Source of the DNA: Bacilli bacterium
Lineage (GTDB): Bacteria; Bacillota_I; Bacilli_A; ML615J-28; CAG-313
Direction: 5' to 3'
DNA: 64,000 bases
NCBI GenBank assembly: GCA_017501465.1
Contig: JAFVWY010000015.1
Location: 43,422 to 107,421 of the forward strand
Part shown: piece by piece, positions 9,308 to 17,279 of the stretch
Layout: the number at the start of each line of letters is the position of its first letter
Position numbering within the stretch: position 1 is the stretch's first letter
Program-made: the position numbers and the translations under genes
The notes under the pieces: model-generated
Databases searched by the model: none
Seen by the model: the letters and a program-made list of their open reading frames with translations, nothing else
What the model was told of the DNA's origin: nothing

Positions 9308-10275
9308 TGCGTAAAAAAATAAAAAATAAAATTTTAACCCCTAGTAAAATAAAGAGAAAAAGATCCTTTGAAGACGCTTTAGAAGTTTATGAAAATTATT
9401 TAATAGTTGAAAGATTATATTCTGATTATACAACCTTGAATTATATTAAAGATATTAGAGATTTTAATGACTTTGTAGAAAGTGAAGGCTTTGGGGATGC
9501 TTTAAATTTAGAAAGTAATAAAATTTCTAGATATTATATTTCTTATTTATCTGATAAATATTCAAAAAGAACTATTAATCGAAAATTATCATCTTTAAGA
9601 GGTTTTTATAAACTAATTCATGAAAGAGGTTTAATTGAGTTTAATCCATTTGAAGAAGTACAATCAATTAAAACCGATAAACCATTACCTCATTATCTTC
9701 AAAAAAATGAAATTGAAGAAATGTTTAACAGCATTAATAATGATACTCCACTTGGTATGAGAGATGAGGTTATTCTAGAATTGTTATATGGTTCAGGACT
9801 TCGTGTTAGTGAATTATGTAGCTTAACATATAAAAGTTTTGACTTTGGTAATAAAATGATTTTAGTGTATGGTAAAGGTGCGAAAGAAAGATATGTACCG
9901 ATGAGTGATAAAGCAATTCAAGCTATTGATGTTTATAGAAGTATTGCAAGACCTATTCTACAAAAAAGAAATACTGAAAATATTGACCCTAATGAATTTA
10001 TTTTAAATAATCGTGGTGGTGCATTAACCCCAAGAGGTGTTAGGGTAGTTTTAAATAACATTATTACTAAAACATCTGATACATTTAAAATTTCACCTCA
10101 TATGTTAAGACATACATTCGCTACCCATTTATTAGATGGTGGAGCAGATTTACGAAGTGTTCAAGAAATGTTAGGACACGTAAACTTATCCACTACCCAA
10201 ATTTATACTCATGTATCAATTGAACAAACGATGAAAGCTTATATGGAACATCATCCAAGACAAAATAAGGAGTAA
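9307..10275 (+). CDS. xerC: Tyrosine recombinase XerC
   Basis: Site-specific recombinase expected to resolve chromosome dimers at dif with a XerD partner. It has 322 residues: a basic N-terminal tail of about 20 residues, a SAM-like core-binding domain (about 22-110) and a catalytic domain. The whole catalytic set is present: Arg166 (GLRVSEL), Lys190 (GKGAKERYVPM), His265 and Arg268 (HMLRHTFATHLL), His291 (LGHVNLSTTQ) and the nucleophile Tyr300 (IYTHV). The position directly after trmFO with a 1-base overlap marks it as the housekeeping XerC/CodV orthologue and not a mobile-element integrase. No direct repeats or element genes surround it. Confidence 0.93.
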   Translation: MRKKIKNKILTPSKIKRKRSFEDALEVYENYLIVERLYSDYTTLNYIKDIRDFNDFVESEGFGDALNLESNKISRYYISYLSDKYSKRTINRKLSSLRGFYKLIHERGLIEFNPFEEVQSIKTDKPLPHYLQKNEIEEMFNSINNDTPLGMRDEVILELLYGSGLRVSELCSLTYKSFDFGNKMILVYGKGAKERYVPMSDKAIQAIDVYRSIARPILQKRNTENIDPNEFILNNRGGALTPRGVRVVLNNIITKTSDTFKISPHMLRHTFATHLLDGGADLRSVQEMLGHVNLSTTQIYTHVSIEQTMKAYMEHHPRQNKE

Positions 10276-10279
10276 ATTA

Positions 10280-11233
10280 ATGAAAAGAAAATTTGAAAAA
10301 ATTAGTTATGAATCATTTAAAAAAGCATTCCCCAATATTAGCGATGAAATAGTTAGAAGAATTTATAATGAAATAAAAATTCCCGTTCGTAAAACTAAAT
10401 TCAGTGCCGGCTATGATTTTTCAACTCCCATTGATTTTGTCTTAGAACCAAATGACTCATATATTATTCCTACCGGGATTAAAGCTTATATGAATGAAGA
10501 TGAATATTTGGGAATGTATATTAGAAGTAGTTTTGGTATCAAAAAAGATATTATTTTAAAAAATGGCGTAGGTATTATCGATTCAGATTACGTAGATAAT
10601 GAGTCAAATGAGGGACATATTATGGTTGCGATAAGAAATATTGGTGATACTACTTTAGTTGTTAAAGCTGGTGAATGTGTATCACAAGGTATTTTCCAAA
10701 AGTATTATACGACTGTTGATGATGAATCAAATGATGTAAGAACTGGCGGAATTGGTAGTACTACAAGTGTTTTAAAATTAGAAAAAGCCTTAATTGAAGA
10801 TGCTAGCCAAATGTTAGAAATTCAAAAAGAATCTTTTAAAGGATACAATAAAAAGTATGGTAAGTTTTCATCTAACCCTGCCTCAATGTCACTTGATCGT
10901 ATGAAATTTAATATTAATTATCGTTTAGGTGATTACCAAAAAATCATTTTAAAAGATAAAATTATTGGTGGAATTTTTAGTTTCATTCTAGAAAATGAAT
11001 CGACTTGGCATATTGCTCAATTCTATATTCATCCTGATTATGAACATTTAGGATACGGAACGCAAGCTTTCCAAATGTATCTAGACAACCATAAATTTGT
11101 TAAAGTTTGGTATGCAGACACTATTAAACAAGAAGTAAAAAATGTTGAATTTTATCAAAAGTTTGGTTTCAAAATTATTGATGAAGAAGAAGAAAATGAG
11201 GGTTTAAGTTTTGTAACTCTAATTAAAAAGTAG
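10280..11233 (+). CDS. dUTPase fused to a GNAT acetyltransferase domain
   Basis: A two-domain protein of 317 residues. Residues 40-162 are a trimeric-type dUTPase with all five motifs: SAGYDF (42-47), IRSSFG (81-86), GVGIIDSDY (96-104), KAGECVSQGIF (129-139) and the C-terminal RTGGIGSTT (154-162) that closes over the active site. It would hydrolyse dUTP to dUMP and pyrophosphate. Residues about 165-317 look like a GNAT N-acetyltransferase, with the acetyl-CoA loop region IHPDYEHLGYGTQAF near 250 and a C-terminal FYQKFGF. The frame is continuous, with no stop or ribosome site at the junction, so this is a true fusion in the sequence given. The acceptor of the GNAT domain is unknown. It lies 4 bases after xerC with AAGGAG upstream. 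Confidence 0.88.
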   Translation: MKRKFEKISYESFKKAFPNISDEIVRRIYNEIKIPVRKTKFSAGYDFSTPIDFVLEPNDSYIIPTGIKAYMNEDEYLGMYIRSSFGIKKDIILKNGVGIIDSDYVDNESNEGHIMVAIRNIGDTTLVVKAGECVSQGIFQKYYTTVDDESNDVRTGGIGSTTSVLKLEKALIEDASQMLEIQKESFKGYNKKYGKFSSNPASMSLDRMKFNINYRLGDYQKIILKDKIIGGIFSFILENESTWHIAQFYIHPDYEHLGYGTQAFQMYLDNHKFVKVWYADTIKQEVKNVEFYQKFGFKIIDEEEENEGLSFVTLIKK

Positions 11234-11249
11234 GAAAATATCATTAAGC

Positions 11250-11287
11250 AAAAAAGAATTAATAAATTGTTATTAGTTCTTTTTTTG
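11250..11287 (+). terminator. Terminator of the trmFO-xerC-dUTPase operon
   Basis: A 16-bp stem (11250-11265 with 11270-11285, one G-U pair) with loop ATTG ends in a run of T. Confidence 0.88.
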
Positions 11288-11338
11288 ACTAAATAAAATA
11301 AATTCATTAAAAGTCTTAGTAAAAAATAATTAAATCAT

Positions 11339-11367
11339 TTGCTAAAAACCGGGTTTTGTAGTATAAT
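11339..11367 (+). promoter_or_regulatory. Promoter of the rpsB operon
   Basis: TTGCTA (11339-11344), a 17-bp spacer and TATAAT (11362-11367). This promoter leaves a leader of about 120 bases before rpsB, one of the longest in the window. Confidence 0.78.
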
Positions 11368-11399
11368 AATTACGGCAAAAAAATACACACAAAGTAGGA

Positions 11400-11439
11400 G
11401 TTATTTTACGTATTGCACTATAAAGTGTTGTAAAATAGC
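11400..11439 (+). promoter_or_regulatory. Hairpin in the rpsB leader, candidate autoregulatory RNA
   Basis: GTTATTTTAC (11400-11409) pairs with GTAAAATAGC (11430-11439), allowing one G-U pair. Inside, CACT pairs with AGTG around a short loop. No T run follows, so it is not a terminator. Ribosomal protein S2 commonly controls its own operon through leader RNA, so an S2-binding role is plausible; I cannot assign it to a named RNA family. Confidence 0.5.
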
Positions 11440-11493
11440 GTTGATTACGATGGAGGCCAAAAATTATTAGACAATAAATTGGAGGAAAAAGAA

Positions 11494-12357
11494 ATGTCAG
11501 TAATTACAATGAAAGACTTATTAGAAGCAGGAGTTCATTTCGGTCATCATACTCGCCGTTGGAACCCTAAAATGAAGGAGTATATTTTTAACTCAAGAAA
11601 TGGTGTTTACATCATTGACTTACAAAAGACTGCAGATAAACTAGAAGAAGCTTACGCTGCTTTAGTTGATATCGTACGTCAAAACAACAAAGTACTATTC
11701 GTTGGTACTAGAAAACAAATTCAAGATATTATTCGTGAAGAAGCAACTCGTTGTGAACAATACTATATCGACAAACGTTGGTTAGGTGGAACAATGACTA
11801 ACTTTAAAACTTTAAGAAAATCAATTGCAAAACTTCACCGTTATGAACAAATGGCTGAAGATGGTACATTTGAATTATTACCTAAAAAAGAAGTTATCGC
11901 TATTAAGAAAGAACAAGCACGTTTAGAAGGATTCTTTGGTGGTATTAAAGATATGACTGGTCTTCCAGGTGCAGTATTTGTAGTAGATCCAAAAACTGAA
12001 CACAATGCTGTTGCAGAAGCTCGTAAATTACATATTCCAGTATTCGGATTAGTTGATACTAACTGTGATCCAGATGACGTTGATTATGTTATCCCTGGAA
12101 ATGATGACGGTGTTAGAGCTGTTAGATTAATCGTTGGTGTTATGGCAAATGCTGTTATCGAAGGTAACGGTGGTGCTGTTGAACCTTATCAATTACCAAA
12201 AGAAGAAACTCCAGAAAAACAAGAAGAAGCTCAAGCAAAACCTGCTAGACCAAAAAGAGCTCCAAAACCTAGAGCACCAAAAGAAGAAAAAGCTGTAGAA
12301 GTACCTGCTGAAACAGCTCAACCAGCTGAAAAAGCTGAAGAACCACAAGCTGAATAA
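11494..12357 (+). CDS. rpsB: 30S ribosomal protein S2 with charged C-terminal tail
   Basis: Small-subunit ribosomal protein, 287 residues. The N terminus [18 protein letters not shown] is typical, followed by [18 protein letters not shown] and [10 protein letters not shown]. The core ends near residue 235 and is followed by a tail of about 50 residues rich in Lys, Glu, Pro and Ala, longer than in Bacillus; such tails are usual in some low-GC lineages. ATG 11494 is chosen because GGAGGA at 11481-11486 is ideally spaced; an in-frame TTG at 11479 precedes that site. First gene of rpsB-tsf-pyrH-frr. Confidence 0.97.
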   Translation: MSVITMKDLLEAGVHFGHHTRRWNPKMKEYIFNSRNGVYIIDLQKTADKLEEAYAALVDIVRQNNKVLFVGTRKQIQDIIREEATRCEQYYIDKRWLGGTMTNFKTLRKSIAKLHRYEQMAEDGTFELLPKKEVIAIKKEQARLEGFFGGIKDMTGLPGAVFVVDPKTEHNAVAEARKLHIPVFGLVDTNCDPDDVDYVIPGNDDGVRAVRLIVGVMANAVIEGNGGAVEPYQLPKEETPEKQEEAQAKPARPKRAPKPRAPKEEKAVEVPAETAQPAEKAEEPQAE

Positions 12358-12378
12358 TTTATTAGGAGATAATTAAAT

Positions 12379-13260
12379 ATGATTACTGCTGCATTAGTAA
12401 AAGAATTAAGAGAAAAAACTGGCGCTGGTATGATGGACTGCAAAAAAGCTCTTACTGAATGTAATGGCGATATCAACGCAGCTGTTGACTGGTTAAGAGA
12501 AAAAGGTATTGCAAAAGCTGCTAAAAAACAAAGCAGAATTGCTGCTGAAGGTTTATGTGAAGTTGCATTCGATGGTAACTATGCTTACTTATTCGAATTA
12601 AACTCTGAAACTGACTTCGTTGCTAAAAATGAAAAATTCATTACTTTATTACAAGAAGTTGGCGCTATTTGTATCGCTAAAGGTGCAAACGATGCTGAAA
12701 CTGTTTTAAATAATGGTGGTGAAGAATTAATCGTTAATGCTACTGCTACAATCGGTGAAAAAATCAGTTTAAGAAGAGTTCAAAAAGTTGTTAAAACTGA
12801 TTCACAAGTATTTGGCTTCTACAAACATATGGGTGGTAAAATTGCTACTTTATGTGTAGTTGAAGGAACTGATGCTGAAGTTGCTAAAGATATGAGTATG
12901 CAAGTAACAGCTACTAAACCTTTATATTTAGCAAAAGAAAATGTACCTGCTGATTACATTGAAAAAGAAACTCATATTCAAATGGAACTTTGCAAACAAG
13001 ATGAAAAATTAGCTGGTAAACCTGAAGCTGCTTTAGCTAAAATTGTTGAAGGTAAAGTTAATAAAGGCTTAAAAGAAGTTTGCTTATTAGATCAAGCATT
13101 CGTTAAAGATCCAGGAGTAACTGTTGCTCAATATTTAGATAACAAACATTCTAAATTAGTTGAATTCGTTCGTTATGAAGTTGGCGAAGGTATGGAAAAA
13201 CGTAATGATGATTTCGCAGCTGAAGTTGCTGCTGCTGCCGCTGCTGCACAAGCTAAATAA
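12379..13260 (+). CDS. tsf: Translation elongation factor Ts
   Basis: Nucleotide exchange factor that regenerates EF-Tu-GTP. The 293 residues match the family. The N-terminal UBA-like domain has VKELREKTGAGMMDCKKAL, and the EF-Tu contact motif TDFVAKNEKF is intact. The C terminus ends in an alanine-rich stretch (AAEVAAAAAAAQAK). It lies 21 bases after rpsB with TAGGAGAT upstream, in the standard operon position. Confidence 0.97.
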   Translation: MITAALVKELREKTGAGMMDCKKALTECNGDINAAVDWLREKGIAKAAKKQSRIAAEGLCEVAFDGNYAYLFELNSETDFVAKNEKFITLLQEVGAICIAKGANDAETVLNNGGEELIVNATATIGEKISLRRVQKVVKTDSQVFGFYKHMGGKIATLCVVEGTDAEVAKDMSMQVTATKPLYLAKENVPADYIEKETHIQMELCKQDEKLAGKPEAALAKIVEGKVNKGLKEVCLLDQAFVKDPGVTVAQYLDNKHSKLVEFVRYEVGEGMEKRNDDFAAEVAAAAAAAQAK

Positions 13261-13297
13261 TTAACTTATAATTAACCAATAAAACCAAGGAGGCAAT

Positions 13298-14005
13298 ATG
13301 GAAAGAGTTATTGTCAAATTAAGTGGTGAGGCATTTGCTGGTGGAAAAGGTGCTGGTATTAATGCTTCTTCCGTAAGAGAAATAGCTAAAGAAATTAAGG
13401 GGTTAGTTGATTTAAATTACCAAGTTGGTATAATCATTGGGGCTGGTAATATTTGGAGAGGTAGAGATGCTGCTGAAAATGGTATGGAAAGAGCAAGCGC
13501 TGATTATATGGGCATGCTTGGTACTATTTTAAATTCTCTAGCTTTACAAAATGCCTTAGAATCTTTAGGTGTTCCGACAAGAACAATGACAGCAATTGAA
13601 ATTCCGAGTGTTGCTGAACCTTATATTAGAAGAAGAGCTATACATCATTTAGAAAAAAATAATGTTGTAATCTTTGGTGGAGGAACTGGTAATCCATTCT
13701 TCTCAACTGATAGTGCTGCGGCATTAAGAGCTGCTGAAGTAGGTGCAAAAACTATTTTAATGGCTAAAAATGGATGCGATGGCGTTTATGATTCAGATCC
13801 TAGACAAAATCCTAATGCTCAAAAATTCTCAAAAATTAGTTATCAAGAATTAATTGAAAGAGAATTACAAGTGATGGATTTAACTGCTGCAACTTTATGT
13901 AAAGAAAATGATATTAAAACAATTGTTTTCGATATGAATGTAAAAGGAAATGTAGTTAAAGTTCTAGAACATCCTGAAATCGGTACAATAATTGAAAACC
14001 AATAA
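13298..14005 (+). CDS. pyrH: UMP kinase
   Basis: Hexameric bacterial uridylate kinase of the amino-acid-kinase fold, converting UMP and ATP to UDP and ADP. The 235 residues have KLSGEAFAGGKGAGI at the N terminus, IGAGNIWRGRDA, the acceptor-site TSDSAAALRAAEVGA-type segment (here FSTDSAAALRAAEVGA) and the GVYDSDPRQNPNA loop. A good AAGGAGG site precedes the start. Third gene of the ribosomal operon, as in most Bacillota. Confidence 0.97.
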   Translation: MERVIVKLSGEAFAGGKGAGINASSVREIAKEIKGLVDLNYQVGIIIGAGNIWRGRDAAENGMERASADYMGMLGTILNSLALQNALESLGVPTRTMTAIEIPSVAEPYIRRRAIHHLEKNNVVIFGGGTGNPFFSTDSAAALRAAEVGAKTILMAKNGCDGVYDSDPRQNPNAQKFSKISYQELIERELQVMDLTAATLCKENDIKTIVFDMNVKGNVVKVLEHPEIGTIIENQ

Positions 14006-14020
14006 CAAGGAGAAAATATA

Positions 14021-14578
14021 ATGCCTAAACAAGTATTAAATGCTGGCGAAGACAGAATGAAAAAGAGTATTGAATCTCTTAAAAAAGAATTCGCAAATGT
14101 TCGTACAGGAAAAGCAAATCCTGCAATTTTAAATAATATTCAAGTTGAATATTGGGGTGTTGAAACTCCATTATATCAAGTAGCTAGTATTTCTGCACCT
14201 GATTCTCAAACAATCACAGTTAAACCTTATGATAAAACATTAGTAAAGACTATTGAAAAAGCTATTTTAGTAGCAAATTTAGGTTTAAATCCTAATAATG
14301 ATGGTGAAATGGTTAGAATTCCAATTCCACCACTAAATGAAGCTACTAGAAAAGATTTAGTAAAGGAAGTTAAAAAACTTGCTGAAGAATCTAAAGTTGC
14401 TATTAGAAATATTCGCCGTGATGTATTAGAACAACTTAAAAAGATGGAAAAAGATGGTGTGATATCAGAAGATTCACTTCGTCAATACTCAGATGAAACT
14501 CAAAAATTAACTGATAAATATATCGGTGAAATTGAAAGTGCTGCAAAAGAAAAAGAATCTGCAATCATGAGTTTCTAA
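14021..14578 (+). CDS. frr: Ribosome recycling factor
   Basis: Splits post-termination ribosomes together with EF-G. The 185 residues are the family length. Hallmarks are FANVRTGKANPAIL, VEYWGVETPLYQVASIS and the C-terminal three-helix bundle containing VAIRNIRRDVLEQLKKMEKDG. It starts 15 bases after pyrH with AAGGAGA upstream and ends the operon at a strong hairpin. Confidence 0.97.
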   Translation: MPKQVLNAGEDRMKKSIESLKKEFANVRTGKANPAILNNIQVEYWGVETPLYQVASISAPDSQTITVKPYDKTLVKTIEKAILVANLGLNPNNDGEMVRIPIPPLNEATRKDLVKEVKKLAEESKVAIRNIRRDVLEQLKKMEKDGVISEDSLRQYSDETQKLTDKYIGEIESAAKEKESAIMSF

Positions 14579-14588
14579 TTAGTATAAT

Positions 14589-14613
14589 AACGTTGTGGTA
14601 ACACAACGTTTTT
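14589..14613 (+). terminator. Terminator after frr
   Basis: A perfect 9-bp stem AACGTTGTG / CACAACGTT (14589-14597, 14602-14610) with a GTAA (GNRA-type) loop is followed by T residues. It separates the ribosomal operon from the TIR-like gene 26 bases downstream, which has no clear promoter of its own and may depend on read-through. Confidence 0.85.
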
Positions 14614-14638
14614 ATTTCATAAGAAAGGAGGCACTAAA

Positions 14639-16714
14639 ATGGAAAATGAAAGAAAAGTAATGATTTGTCCTAAATGTGGAAGTGTAGTAGAAATTTCAGA
14701 AAACCAAACTTTAGGCTTATGTAGCTTTTGTGATAGCTTAACACCGTTACCATTTTTTATAACTAGTAAGGATAGCTTTGATTCAGAAACTTATAAAAAT
14801 ATGTTAAATAGAGTAAATAAAGCTAACTCATTTAGTTTAACTCATCAATTTCATCGTGCTTTTAATCTTTATGATAAACTAATTAAAAATTATTATAATT
14901 TAGATATCGAGGATTATTATCCTTATTTTGGTAAAGCTCTTGCTCAATATGGGGTTACGTATTCTATAAACGAAAAGTTAGAAAATGAACTAATTTGTTT
15001 AAAAATCGTTAAAGAAAGTATTTATGAAAATGAAAACTATATAAGAGCGATTGAATTATCTGATATTAATACAGAAGCTGTATTAAAACAAACGGCTCTT
15101 TTGATTGATCAATTCCAAAAAGATGTTAAAAAAGAATTAATAAAAGCGACGCCAATTGATGTATGTATTTTAGTTGATGATACATCTAAAAACAAGGATG
15201 CAAAAGTTGATAAAGCTTTAGCTTCTAGAATTTTAGAAAAACTAACTAAAGCAGGATTCACATGTAGTATTACAAATGATTTATTAGATAAGGTAAATAA
15301 AGAATTTGTCATTGATATTCATAAACAATTATTAATGGCTGAACATTTAGTGGTTGTCTCAAGCGATTCTACTTATTTAAATGAACCTTTATTTAGACAT
15401 GCTTGGATGAGCTATTTTACAGAAGATGAACTAAATGAAACTATTCTTAAAAGAATGAGTGTTGTTACTAATAATATTGATATTAAAGAAGAATTACCAA
15501 TATCAAATGTGGAATTTTTCTTAACTACTAATTTAGATGAACATGTAAATTTTGTAGTTAATAGTTTACAAGAAGTTTTAGTTGATAATGAAAAATACCA
15601 ATTAGAAATTGCTCAATATAGTGAATTAAATAAAAAACTTGAAAATAAAGAATTTGATGAAGTTCGTAATGAATTAAATAAAGTATTAGAACAAGGGAAT
15701 TTAGATTATCACCAATGGTGGATAATGTTTTTAGCAAAACATAAGATTAGTAGTATTACTGATATTGAAGATAAAGCGATTAATTTGCAAGACAGCTACT
15801 ATTTCCAAAAAGCCTATATCACATCTCCTAGATGTATTAAAAAACATCTTCATGAATATTATTTAAAATGTATGGCTTCATTAGAAAAATTATCAGCTAT
15901 TGATGAAGAATATGATAATTTAGTTTTAGTTGCACAAAAGAACTTATATAAAAAATCAGTTGCATTATTATATTTATCAACGATTCCAGTCATATTAGCA
16001 AGTCTTCTATGCTATCTTACTATATCGGTAGGAAACATTACACAAATATTATTGATGATTGGTATTAATGCAGTTGGATATTTCTTCTTTGTTAAAAAAC
16101 TACTTAATGTTTTAAGCCTTGGTAAAGTATCAAGAGCGTTATCTAATGAAGATGAAAAAAACAGATATTTCCAACAAATTAAAAAGGCTTTAAAACCAGA
16201 AGAAGCGGCTAAATTTTTACCAAGTAGATATGGTAGAAAAATGCATTTAGCTGGATATGTATTACTAGTGATTTGTGTCTTAATGACTTCTTTTATTGTT
16301 ATAAAAGAATCAGTGATTAAGGTTAAAAATAAAAATTTAGATTACTATTATATTTTTAATTCTGTTGTTATAACAGGTGGTAGTGGTGAAAAAATTATCG
16401 TTCCTTCCATTATTGGGGGAAAAGATGTAATTAAGATTGATGATGAAGCTTTTAAAAGTGATAGTGATTTAAAAGAACTTATTATTAGTAATGGTATTAA
16501 AGAAATTGGTGATAATGCATTTAGTGATTGTAAGAAATTAGTAAATGTTACTGTTCCAGCTTCTATTAAAAAATTAGGTAAAACTCCTTTTGAAGATAGT
16601 ATCTATATAAAAGAGTTTTTATATCAAGGCAAGTATTTTTCACCTGCTGATTTCTTAGGAAATGATTATCAAAAAGAAATGATTGTTGAATTTATTACAC
16701 CAAACAATAAGTAA
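14639..16714 (+). CDS. Zinc-ribbon, TIR-like, membrane and LRR protein
   Basis: A 691-residue multidomain protein of unknown role. Residues 10-31 form a CxxC/CxxC zinc ribbon (Cys10, 13, 28, 31). Residues about 172-262 resemble a bacterial TIR domain (DVCILVDD strand, ALASRILEKLTKAGF helix, AEHLVVVSSD strand, W256 in the end helix). By eye alignment with SARM1 and bacterial TIRs, the catalytic Glu position falls on Val224 (KEFV), so NADase activity is doubtful. Two membrane helices follow at about 440-460 and 468-488 and a third at about 536-556. The C terminus (about 570-650) is a short BspA-type leucine-rich repeat (IPS/VPSIIGGKDVIKIDDEAF, LKELIISNGIKEIGDNAF). The inferred topology puts the TIR inside and the LRR outside. 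AAAGGAGG supports the start. Confidence 0.8.
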   Translation: MENERKVMICPKCGSVVEISENQTLGLCSFCDSLTPLPFFITSKDSFDSETYKNMLNRVNKANSFSLTHQFHRAFNLYDKLIKNYYNLDIEDYYPYFGKALAQYGVTYSINEKLENELICLKIVKESIYENENYIRAIELSDINTEAVLKQTALLIDQFQKDVKKELIKATPIDVCILVDDTSKNKDAKVDKALASRILEKLTKAGFTCSITNDLLDKVNKEFVIDIHKQLLMAEHLVVVSSDSTYLNEPLFRHAWMSYFTEDELNETILKRMSVVTNNIDIKEELPISNVEFFLTTNLDEHVNFVVNSLQEVLVDNEKYQLEIAQYSELNKKLENKEFDEVRNELNKVLEQGNLDYHQWWIMFLAKHKISSITDIEDKAINLQDSYYFQKAYITSPRCIKKHLHEYYLKCMASLEKLSAIDEEYDNLVLVAQKNLYKKSVALLYLSTIPVILASLLCYLTISVGNITQILLMIGINAVGYFFFVKKLLNVLSLGKVSRALSNEDEKNRYFQQIKKALKPEEAAKFLPSRYGRKMHLAGYVLLVICVLMTSFIVIKESVIKVKNKNLDYYYIFNSVVITGGSGEKIIVPSIIGGKDVIKIDDEAFKSDSDLKELIISNGIKEIGDNAFSDCKKLVNVTVPASIKKLGKTPFEDSIYIKEFLYQGKYFSPADFLGNDYQKEMIVEFITPNNK

Positions 16715-16719
16715 AATAA

Positions 16720-16750
16720 AAAAACCGTTATTATTAACGGTTTTTCTTTT
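16720..16750. terminator. Bidirectional terminator between the TIR-like gene and mnmM
   Basis: An 11-bp stem AAAAACCGTTA / TAACGGTTTTT (16720-16730, 16735-16745) with loop TTAT has A and T runs on both sides. The TAA stop of mnmM (16734-16736, minus strand) sits in the loop and stem. Confidence 0.85.
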
Positions 16751-17279
16751 TATTTATCGTAATTAAATATGGAGCATTTACTTGATTAACTGGTTTAAAA
16801 GTAGTTGCGAGATATAATTTACTATCAAGTGTTTTAATATATTCATCAATCGCATTACTTTCAATAAAACCATTGTCATGACCAGGATATGCAATAATAA
16901 AAATAACCATATCTGGATTTACATCAAATGAATTAACTAAGTTTGAAATAGCATTAATGGTTTGATCTTTAGTTGTGGTAATGTTTTTATCTCCATTTGG
17001 TAAATAACCTAAATTGAACATTACACAACTACAATTAGAAACATTAATATTTTCAAAAGAAGTTAAAAAGAATTCAATATTATTGCAGTCCTTTGTTAGT
17101 GCTTTCGAATTCCTAATTGCTGTTTCTTGAATGTCATATGCTAAAACTTTGCCATTTGGTACTAGTTTTGATAAAAATAGTGTATCAAATCCATTCCCAC
17201 AAGTGGCATCGACTACTAAATCGTTATCCTTAACGTGTTCTTTAATTAGGATGTGTGCTAATTCGTATGTTTTGTACAT
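16734..17279 (-). CDS. mnmM: tRNA wobble-uridine methyltransferase MnmM (YtqB family)
   Basis: SAM-dependent methyltransferase of the YtqB family, shown in Bacillus to make the terminal methylation of mnm5s2U34 in tRNA. The 181 residues have the SAM-binding DATCGNGFDTLFLSKLV, and the family motifs FNLGYLPNGDK and YPGHDNGFIE. The start codon lies inside the end of ytqA (22-base overlap) with AAGGTGA upstream, so the two are translated from one message. YtqA-YtqB adjacency is conserved in Bacillota and supports a joint tRNA-modification role. Confidence 0.9.
   Translation of the reverse strand: MYKTYELAHILIKEHVKDNDLVVDATCGNGFDTLFLSKLVPNGKVLAYDIQETAIRNSKALTKDCNNIEFFLTSFENINVSNCSCVMFNLGYLPNGDKNITTTKDQTINAISNLVNSFDVNPDMVIFIIAYPGHDNGFIESNAIDEYIKTLDSKLYLATTFKPVNQVNAPYLITINKKKNR

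Noticed and set aside
9307..10275. Tyrosine recombinase as a sign of a mobile element
   Set aside because: It is coupled to trmFO in the conserved gid-codV order, and there are no flanking repeats, tRNA attachment site or phage genes.
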